Source of the DNA: JBLHKS01 sp047620505
GTDB lineage: Bacteria; Verrucomicrobiota; Verrucomicrobiia; Verrucomicrobiales; DEV007
DNA length: 9,102 nt
NCBI GenBank assembly: GCA_047620505.1
Contig: JBLHKS010000263.1
Location: 1-9,102 of the forward strand
Reading direction: 5' to 3'
Position 1 is the stretch's first letter. Each line of letters starts with the position of its first letter. A program made the translations under genes and the position numbers. This document shows positions 1-4,760 of the stretch, in pieces. The notes beneath the pieces were generated by a model. That model did not search any database. It was not told where the DNA came from and was given only the letters and a program-made list of their open reading frames with translations.

Positions 1-1
1 C

Positions 2-244
2 GAAAAGTGCCCGATTCTCAACGCAATTCTCGCCAACGAACCAAGTGGATATCCAGATCATGAGGCACTGACAAAATTATTGGTTCGCTATATTCTAGAC
101 GATTTGCAGGCGACCGAGAAAATCTGTGACACAGCGCAAAGAGTTCGCGAAATCCTCGATCGATTCTTAGAATTCTCGGAGCAGCCGAAATTGGTCACCG
201 CTGGTGATCTGACAACGTTCTTTAATTCGCTGCCGCTGCGATGA
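2..244 (+). CDS. 3' end of an unrecognised protein (partial)
   Basis: An open reading frame enters from the left edge and runs for 80 codons to a TGA at 242-244. The visible residues look like the C-terminal end of a soluble, mostly helical protein: charged and amphipathic stretches such as LTKLLVRYILDDLQ and AQRVREILDRFLEF, with no membrane segment or signal. The frame is preferred over the opposite-strand frame because its composition is protein-like and because it ends just before the next gene on the same strand. I recognise no family and assign no function. The start lies outside the window, so length and domain content are unknown. Confidence 0.5.
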   Translation, partial: EKCPILNAILANEPSGYPDHEALTKLLVRYILDDLQATEKICDTAQRVREILDRFLEFSEQPKLVTAGDLTTFFNSLPLR

Positions 245-286
245 CGGGATTCGACCGACGAAAATCCAGGATTTCGTAGCTGGACA

Positions 287-295
287 TAGGGGTGG
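287..295 (+). promoter_or_regulatory. Shine-Dalgarno-like site of the leader ORF
   Basis: TAGGGGTGG lies five bases before the ATG at 301 and resembles the consensus TAGGAGGTG with one base missing. It is the only good ribosome binding site in the gap between 244 and 337. It serves the short ORF at 301 rather than the membrane protein at 337, which has no purine-rich site of its own. Confidence 0.4.
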
Positions 296-300
296 AAAAC

Positions 301-333
301 ATGCGATATCTCGAATTCCAAACCATTCATTGA
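301..333 (+). CDS. Possible 10-codon leader ORF
   Basis: ATG at 301 opens a frame of ten codons (MRYLEFQTIH) ending in TGA at 331-333. It has a credible ribosome binding site, and its stop lies three bases before the ATG of the membrane protein at 337, in the same frame. Such an arrangement fits a leader peptide, or translational coupling in which ribosomes ending here restart at 337. It could also be chance, or the relic of an N-terminal extension of the membrane protein interrupted by one stop codon. Nothing in the ten residues suggests an attenuation peptide such as a run of one amino acid. Confidence 0.3.
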   Translation: MRYLEFQTIH

Positions 334-336
334 ATT

Positions 337-873
337 ATGTTAGTTTCCCTGATTTTACCGATCGTCCTCTCCGCAATCGCGCTCTTCTTCGTCAGTTTTC
401 TGTCTTGGATGGTCTTCAAACTTCATGTCAAAGACTGGGGTAAACTCGAAAAAGAAGACGAGTTCATGAAGTCAGGCCGTGATCTCGATTTGAAACCCGG
501 CAGCTACATGTTTCCGTTCTGCTCAGGCGGCGAGGAGATGAAAAGCGAGGAGTTTCAGGCCAAAGCAAAAGAGGGGCCAACCGGAATTATCACGGTTTTC
601 CCTCCAACTAGCATGGGAAGAAATCTGGGTCTGACTTTCCTGTTTTTCCTGGTCGTTAGCTTCTGCCTCGCCTACTTGACGACCTTGGCACACGAGCGCG
701 GAGCGAGTTTCGCCGAAGTTTTCCGATTCGTGACGACAGCCGGGCTGATGACCTATCTTGCGTCGGTCATTTGCCACGCAATCTGGTTTCGGATGCGGAT
801 CATCGGCCACATTATCGAGTCGATCGCTTACGCCGCGATCACCGGAGCGATTTTCGGCGCGTTCTGGCCGTGA
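337..873 (+). CDS. Conserved four-helix membrane protein of unknown function
   Basis: This 178-residue protein is predicted to be an inner-membrane protein with four helices at about residues 2-24, 97-115, 131-150 and 157-177. A soluble loop of about 70 residues, rich in Lys and Glu, lies between the first two helices. The loop holds a YMFPFC motif (57-62) followed by GPTGIITVFPP (80-90). The C-terminus ends in an AITGAIFGAFWP-like segment. From memory, uncharacterised proteins with a similar layout (a YMFPxC motif, a GPxGxxTVxP stretch, an ending like FGWLWP) occur in planctomycetes, verrucomicrobia and acidobacteria, but I know of no assigned role. ATG 337 is the only usable start, because an in-frame TGA sits at 331. 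It lacks its own ribosome binding site and may depend on the leader ORF upstream. Confidence 0.85.
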   Translation: MLVSLILPIVLSAIALFFVSFLSWMVFKLHVKDWGKLEKEDEFMKSGRDLDLKPGSYMFPFCSGGEEMKSEEFQAKAKEGPTGIITVFPPTSMGRNLGLTFLFFLVVSFCLAYLTTLAHERGASFAEVFRFVTTAGLMTYLASVICHAIWFRMRIIGHIIESIAYAAITGAIFGAFWP

Positions 874-883
874 ACGAAAAACC

Positions 884-1033
884 TGTCATCCCGAGCTTGC
901 CGAGGGACCTCACGAGTAACGTTCAGCGTCGATCGCCCCCGGAGAGTTCACTTCGTTCGGAAAGCACGGAAACGCCGCACGAATCGAGAATCAAAGGTGG
1001 GGGCTGAGGTCCCTCGACAGGCTCGGGATGACA
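884..1033. repeat. Inverted-repeat intergenic element, copy 1
   Basis: A 150-bp segment is bounded by 27-bp arms, TGTCATCCCGAGC... at 884-910 and its near-perfect reverse complement at 1007-1033 (25 of 27 positions match). It could fold into a long hairpin with an interior of about 96 bases. It starts 11 bases after the stop of the membrane protein and ends 23 bases before the stop of the convergent DUF4760 gene, so it fills the junction. A related copy lies at 4594-4757. It encodes nothing recognisable, has no transposase and shows no convincing target-site duplication. It may be a REP- or MITE-like dispersed element, and its hairpin may also act as a transcription terminator for both flanking genes. 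Confidence 0.85.
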
Positions 1034-1056
1034 ACCTCGTTTGTCGCTCAAGAACC

Positions 1057-1623
1057 CTAACGCAACATGTCGTAAATCGACTTCTCCTCAAGCCCCCAAC
1101 GCGTGTAGAGTTTCACGAGAACCTCGAAACCTTCTTCGGGAGCGGCAGGGCCATCCGAAACCCAGGTGTCTCCGGATTGTCCCTTCAGCAAGGCCTTCAC
1201 GTTCTTGCTCAGCACAACTCTCAGGTAATCTTTAACGATTCCTTCGACTAACACGCCTTGCTCGATCCCATTGGCGATTCCATCGAAATAGTTGAGAACC
1301 GTGATGACCTGAAACTCGTCGTCCCCGTCCAGCAGCGTGTAATCCGTCCCCTGAGCGGTTTTCGCCCAGAGTTTCTGGATCGACTCGCGCAAAATCGGAT
1401 CGCTTTCGTATCGACGAACAGCCTCGACCGTCGCCCGGCGGCGTTGGGCCTCGGCATTGACTCGAGTGTGATCGACCGCCAGTTTTACCTGTTTCTTAAG
1501 CCCTCCAAGCTGAACCGCGATCACGATCAACAGCAGCAAAAATAGAATCGCCGTGATCCCAGCTGCGAGAGCGGCAACCCATTGGGGATCTTGAAGCATC
1601 GTGTTCAGGTCGGTTTGGAACAT
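1057..1623 (-). CDS. DUF4760-like single-pass membrane protein
   Basis: This 188-residue protein has a short N-terminus, one strong membrane helix at about residues 15-38 and a cytoplasmic helical domain. Its signature segments, ATVEAVRRYESDPILRES (64-81) and VLNYFDGIANGIEQGVLVE (109-127) followed by IVKDYL, match my memory of the DUF4760 family, whose members share this order of helix, RYESxxxRE segment and LNxFExxAxGI segment. Typical members are 150-200 residues, so it appears complete. The molecular role is unknown. The start at 1623 is the first ATG before the membrane helix, and the region upstream has only a weak GGA as ribosome binding site. It is transcribed away from the sulfatase and toward the membrane protein at 337, and the inverted-repeat element lies just past its stop. 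Confidence 0.8.
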   Translation of the reverse strand: MFQTDLNTMLQDPQWVAALAAGITAILFLLLLIVIAVQLGGLKKQVKLAVDHTRVNAEAQRRRATVEAVRRYESDPILRESIQKLWAKTAQGTDYTLLDGDDEFQVITVLNYFDGIANGIEQGVLVEGIVKDYLRVVLSKNVKALLKGQSGDTWVSDGPAAPEEGFEVLVKLYTRWGLEEKSIYDMLR

Positions 1624-1731
1624 GCGTCCAGGTAATCCCAGGCCTCGAGGCGGTCAAGGAACTTCGCAGCCTCTGCCAGCAGCTGCTGGTTTGCGTTTGG
1701 TCGCGTTCTCGTCTCGATTTAACAAACCCAG
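1624..1731. promoter_or_regulatory. Divergent intergenic region with 14-bp palindrome
   Basis: These 108 bases separate two genes pointing away from each other, so both promoters should lie here. A perfect 14-bp palindrome, CCAGCAGCTGCTGG, occupies 1676-1689, and its 12-bp core recurs in the other divergent region of this window. I see no convincing -35/-10 pair and no Shine-Dalgarno site in front of the sulfatase ATG at 1732. Confidence 0.35.
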
Positions 1732-3153
1732 ATGAAATCTATCCTAACTTTCTTCGCTGCGCTTTCTACGGTGGCCGCTGCCGACCGTCCGAACGTTCTT
1801 TTCATCGCGGTCGATGACATGCGCGCGGAACTCGGCTGTTACGGCAGTCCGACCGTGATCTCGCCGAATATCGATCGCTTAGCTTCGCAGGGAACGCTGT
1901 TCGAGCACGCCTACTGCCAGCAGGCTGTCTGCAACCCGTCGCGAGCGTCGCTGCTGACCGGCTTGTATCCGAGCACGCTGGGAATTTGGGATCTGCCGAC
2001 GCATTTCCGCGATAAGCGGCCTGACATCGTCACTTTGCCCGGTCATTTCAAGGCGAACGGCTACCACGCTGAGGGAATCGGCAAGATTTTCCACAATTGG
2101 CGTCAGGACGATTACAAGGGCGATGCCGTTTCGTGGAGCGTGCCGGAAACGATGCATTACAACTCGCATGGCAACGACAAAGCGGTCGTCGAGGGCGAGT
2201 TGCCGCCAAATCTGGACGACACGCCGAAAATCGATCTCCGCGATGTTCCGGACGAGGCTTACTTCGATGGTCGGATCGCAAACCTGGCGGTCGATGCGCT
2301 CGGCCGACTTAAGAAAAGCGAAGAGCCATTCTTTCTGGCTGTCGGTTTCTGGAAACCGCATTCGCATTTCAACGCGCCTAAAAAATACTGGGATCTCTAC
2401 GATCGCGAGCGGATCCAGCCGCCGAAGAATCCGAATCCGCCTGACGGCGTTCCTGAGATCGCGCTGCACGATGGCCGAGAGATTTGCCGGAGTTTCAAAG
2501 ACCGCCCTAACGGACGTCCGACGGCAGTGGATACGATCGCGCTGCGCCACGGCTACTACGCGAACATCAGCTTTGTTGACGCGCAAGTTGGGAAAGTCCT
2601 CGATGAGCTGGATCGAGTCGGCCTGCGGGACTCGACGATTGTGGTTTTTTGGTCGGACCACGGCTTTCATCTCGGCGAACACGGCCTCTGGGCGAAGACG
2701 TCGAATTTCGAACTCGACGCCAAGGTTCCGATGATCATCGCCACGCCGGATCATCCCGAAGGCCAGCGCGCCGCGGGCGTTGTGGAGTTGTTAGACCTCT
2801 ATCCGACTTTAGCTGAGCTCTGTGGCCTCCCAGCGCCAAAACACAAGCTCGAAGGCGTCAGCCTGAAGCCGATGCTCGACGATCCAGACGCAACCGTGAA
2901 GCCGGCAGCGTTCACTTGGCATCCTCGCCCGGCCTACCCGCCAGGGCGCTCGAATCCGGACGCGATGGGCTACTCGATGCGGACAGCGACGCACCGCTAC
3001 ACCGAGTGGCGAGATTTTGAGAGTGACGAACTCGTCGCTGGCGAACTCTATGATCATCGCGTCGATCCGGACGAGAACACGAACATCTTCAGCCGCCATC
3101 GGATGGACGCGTTCGCCCGACAGCTGAACGAAGGATTTCCGTTTGAGCCGTAA
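1732..3153 (+). CDS. Secreted iduronate-2-sulfatase-like sulfatase
   Basis: This 473-residue type I sulfatase hydrolyses sulfate esters, probably on a sulfated polysaccharide or glycosaminoglycan-like sugar. It has a short signal peptide (about residues 1-17, cleavage near VAAA). The alkaline-phosphatase-like core contains metal-binding D28-D29 (FIAVDDMR) and the sulfatase signature C67-N-P-S-R71, in which Cys67 would be converted to formylglycine. It also has GKIFH with K118 and H121, GFWKPH with K208 and H210, and the second metal and substrate motif D309-H-G-F-H-L-G-E-H-G-L-W-A-K322. The motifs GKIFH, GFxKPH and DHGFHLGEHGLWxK are those of the iduronate-2-sulfatase branch. Length and motifs indicate an intact enzyme. 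It needs a formylglycine-generating enzyme, which is not in this window. The exact substrate cannot be read from sequence. An ECF sigma unit starts 65 bases downstream on the same strand. Confidence 0.93.
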   Translation: MKSILTFFAALSTVAAADRPNVLFIAVDDMRAELGCYGSPTVISPNIDRLASQGTLFEHAYCQQAVCNPSRASLLTGLYPSTLGIWDLPTHFRDKRPDIVTLPGHFKANGYHAEGIGKIFHNWRQDDYKGDAVSWSVPETMHYNSHGNDKAVVEGELPPNLDDTPKIDLRDVPDEAYFDGRIANLAVDALGRLKKSEEPFFLAVGFWKPHSHFNAPKKYWDLYDRERIQPPKNPNPPDGVPEIALHDGREICRSFKDRPNGRPTAVDTIALRHGYYANISFVDAQVGKVLDELDRVGLRDSTIVVFWSDHGFHLGEHGLWAKTSNFELDAKVPMIIATPDHPEGQRAAGVVELLDLYPTLAELCGLPAPKHKLEGVSLKPMLDDPDATVKPAAFTWHPRPAYPPGRSNPDAMGYSMRTATHRYTEWRDFESDELVAGELYDHRVDPDENTNIFSRHRMDAFARQLNEGFPFEP

Positions 3154-3218
3154 CCGGATGCCAAGTCGCGCGTCACCCTTTTCGAACAGGTAAATCCAGG
3201 CAATGATCGCGACGACTC

Positions 3219-3821
3219 ATGCCGTCATTCGAAATCGACGATTGGAAGCAACTCGTCCAGCAAACCCGCGACGGCGACTCCGGCGCGGGCCACCAGCTGG
3301 TGGAGCGGCTCTACCCGACCGTGATCAAAATTGTCCGCAATCATCGGCCAGTCGCGATCGACGAGGAGGACCTGGCGCAGGAAGTTTTCATGAAGGTTTT
3401 TTCAAAGCTCGACACCTGGCGCGGACTCCAGCCGCTGGAGCACTGGGTCGCGCGAATTTCGCGAAACACCTGCTTCGATCACCTGAGAAAAAAGAAGCGA
3501 CGTGGCGAATTGCGCTACGCGGATTTGAGCGAGGAAGAGGAATCGGTGATCGAGCAGCTGCTGACGGCTGGAGCCGAAACAGATCAGCAAATCGACTCGA
3601 CCGCCGAAGTTCATCAGCTTCTCGAAAAGCTGCTCGCGACGCTGAAACCAGCCGAAGAGCGGGTGCTTCGGATGCTCGACTTGGAGCGGCTCGCAGTAAA
3701 GGACATCGCAGAGCAGTTAAAATGGGGAGAATCCCGCGTCAAGGTGACTGCGTTCCGCGCCAGGAAGAAACTCCAGGCGACGCTCAAGGAAATGGAAGGA
3801 GGGCTCAACCATGAAACCTAA
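3219..3821 (+). CDS. ECF-family RNA polymerase sigma factor
   Basis: This 200-residue extracytoplasmic-function sigma factor directs RNA polymerase to a stress or envelope regulon. Sigma region 2 spans about residues 25-95, with DLAQEVFMKVF (51-61) in the core-binding helix and the WVARISRNTCFDHLRKKKRR stretch (76-95) for promoter melting and -10 contact. A short acidic linker follows. Region 4 (about 135-190) has the TLKPAEERVLRML start and the helix-turn-helix AVKDIAEQLKWGESRVKVTAFRARKKL that reads the -35 element. ATG 3219 is the first start after an in-frame TGA at 3204, although no Shine-Dalgarno site is visible. The gene overlaps the next by 11 bases, a sign of translational coupling. 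Its two small membrane-protein partners suggest it is held inactive at the membrane until a signal arrives. The 65-base gap behind the sulfatase leaves open whether it has its own promoter. Confidence 0.93.
   Translation: MPSFEIDDWKQLVQQTRDGDSGAGHQLVERLYPTVIKIVRNHRPVAIDEEDLAQEVFMKVFSKLDTWRGLQPLEHWVARISRNTCFDHLRKKKRRGELRYADLSEEEESVIEQLLTAGAETDQQIDSTAEVHQLLEKLLATLKPAEERVLRMLDLERLAVKDIAEQLKWGESRVKVTAFRARKKLQATLKEMEGGLNHET
3796..3803 (+). promoter_or_regulatory. Strong Shine-Dalgarno site inside the sigma gene
   Basis: AAGGAGGG lies seven bases before the ATG at 3811 and within the last codons of the sigma gene. It is the best ribosome binding site in the window. It fixes the start of the downstream gene at 3811, where it overlaps the sigma stop, so the two proteins are likely made in linked amounts, as expected for a sigma factor and its inhibitor. 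Confidence 0.7.
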
Positions 3822-4122
3822 CGAAAGTGAACCCACGATCTGGAAACGACTGTTGGCTCGTTTTCACCGGAAACCGCCGACGGAAGATTCAGCCCCGTTT
3901 GGATTCGCAACGCGCGTTGTCGAGCGCTATCGCGAAATGCGGAAAAACGAGGCATTTCGAGCTTGGGAGCGGCTCTCGATCCGAGCAGCTGCTGGCTGTG
4001 CGGTGTTCGCGGCGGCCTTCGGGATCTACTCGCTGATCATCGAGCAAAACGATCTGCAGGATCAAGTCCTGATCGAACCGCCCCTCGAATCGGCAGCTGA
4101 AGTTGTGGGCTTGGAATTCTAA
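3811..4122 (+). CDS. Small single-pass membrane protein, putative anti-sigma factor
   Basis: This 103-residue protein has a basic, probably cytoplasmic N-terminal part (residues 1-57), one membrane helix at about 58-77, and a short acidic tail (78-103) predicted to lie outside. The N-terminal part contains PFGFATRVVERYREM (29-43), a short helical segment that could clasp the sigma factor. It does not show the zinc-binding HxxxCxxC motif of ZAS anti-sigma factors. Size and topology resemble CnrY, the short membrane anti-sigma that binds CnrH through its cytoplasmic segment. The 11-base overlap with the sigma gene and the strong ribosome binding site support a paired function. The anti-sigma role is inferred from context and architecture rather than from a recognised domain. 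Confidence 0.75.
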   Translation: MKPNESEPTIWKRLLARFHRKPPTEDSAPFGFATRVVERYREMRKNEAFRAWERLSIRAAAGCAVFAAAFGIYSLIIEQNDLQDQVLIEPPLESAAEVVGLEF

Positions 4123-4136
4123 ATTTGAAGAGCAAA

Positions 4137-4562
4137 ATGAAGCAATACTGGAAAATCGGCCTCGCACTTGCGATCATTTTTATCGCTGGAGGCGGCTTTG
4201 GCTTCACGGTCGGCAAAGGCGTCGACACCGAGAAGCAAAAAGAGCAGATGAAGAAGCCCGAGGGCTGGATGGCGACGATGGAAATGCGGATGATAAAGGG
4301 GCTCGACTTGACTGACGAACAGATCGAAGAAGTCCGCCCGGCGCTGCGGGAAACAGCGCAACAGCTCTATTTCGTCCGGCGCAAAGCGACTCGTGAGCAG
4401 GCTCTCGCGATTCGCGATTTTTACGTCGAGATCGAGCCGGTTCTCGGCGACGAGCAACGAGTTCGTCTCCAAAATTCTCTTAAGCGGATCAAACAGCGCG
4501 TCGAGCAGCTGCAGAAGCAAGTTCGCGAGAACGGGCGCGTTCCGTCTCCGGTAATTCGTTAG
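4137..4562 (+). CDS. Membrane-anchored periplasmic LTxxQ protein (Spy/CpxP/CnrX-like)
   Basis: This protein of 141 residues has an N-terminal membrane helix or uncleaved signal (about 5-24, GLALAIIFIAGGGFGF) and a long, helical, highly charged periplasmic domain. It carries LDLTDEQ (56-62) and a second related motif, VLGDEQRVRLQ (102-112), the paired LTxxQ-type motifs of the Spy/CpxP chaperones and of CnrX-type sensors (metal_resist/heavy-metal sensor family). There is no His and no Cys in the whole protein, so the metal ligands of CnrX are absent. ATG 4137 is preferred, with GAAGAG just upstream; a TTG at 4125 in the same frame would add four residues. It starts 14 bases after the putative anti-sigma gene and is probably the third gene of the operon. 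A periplasmic sensor or a chaperone-like regulator is likely, and a structural role is possible. Confidence 0.8.
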   Translation: MKQYWKIGLALAIIFIAGGGFGFTVGKGVDTEKQKEQMKKPEGWMATMEMRMIKGLDLTDEQIEEVRPALRETAQQLYFVRRKATREQALAIRDFYVEIEPVLGDEQRVRLQNSLKRIKQRVEQLQKQVRENGRVPSPVIR

Positions 4563-4593
4563 GATTAATCGATGCTCAGGTCTTTCCAAATGA

Positions 4594-4757
4594 CCTGTCA
4601 TCCCGAGCCTGTCGAGGGACCTCTTCCCCAATCTTTGGCGTCCCCCGGCTAACAGTCGATCGACATTGGAATTCGGCGCTGAACGCCGACGACTGATCTT
4701 GAGATTTCGAAAATCTGGCGTCAGCGAGAGGTCCTTCGACAAGCTCAGGATGACAGG
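4594..4757. repeat. Inverted-repeat intergenic element, copy 2
   Basis: A 164-bp segment is bounded by 29-bp arms at 4594-4622 (CCTGTCATCCCGAGCC...) and 4729-4757 (...GCTCAGGATGACAGG), which are reverse complements at 26 of 29 positions. The left arm plus the adjoining interior matches the right end of copy 1, reverse-complemented, so the two copies lie in opposite orientation. A small internal hairpin, TCGGCG-CTGAA-CGCCGA, lies at 4673-4689. The element begins 31 bases after the stop of the LTxxQ protein and ends three bases before the stop codon of the convergent hydrolase gene. As with copy 1, it carries no coding sequence and could serve both genes as a terminator hairpin. Confidence 0.85.
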
Positions 4758-4760
4758 ACT

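Noticed and set aside
88..330. 80-codon minus-strand frame at the left edge
   Set aside because: It overlaps the more protein-like plus-strand partial gene, has no ribosome binding site and shows no known features.
884..1033. Insertion sequence or CRISPR-like array interpretation of the repeats
   Set aside because: There are only two copies, each a pair of inverted arms with different interiors. There is no transposase, no regular direct-repeat spacing and no clear target duplication.
771..1251. Short plus-strand frames across repeat copy 1
   Set aside because: They read through the repeat arms and into the antisense of the DUF4760 gene, with no start signal or protein-like composition.
1879..2754. 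Long open frame (291 codons) on the minus strand inside the sulfatase
   Set aside because: It is fully antisense to a sulfatase with all catalytic motifs, is very rich in Arg and Val, and has no recognisable domain. Such frames are common opposite GC-rich genes.
3203..3814. 203-codon plus-strand frame overlapping the sigma gene
   Set aside because: It is Arg/Ala-rich shadow translation. The overlapping frame has clear sigma regions 2 and 4.
4119..4742. 207-codon minus-strand frame across the LTxxQ gene and repeat copy 2
   Set aside because: It runs through the inverted-repeat element and is antisense to a gene with a clear signal anchor and LTxxQ motifs.
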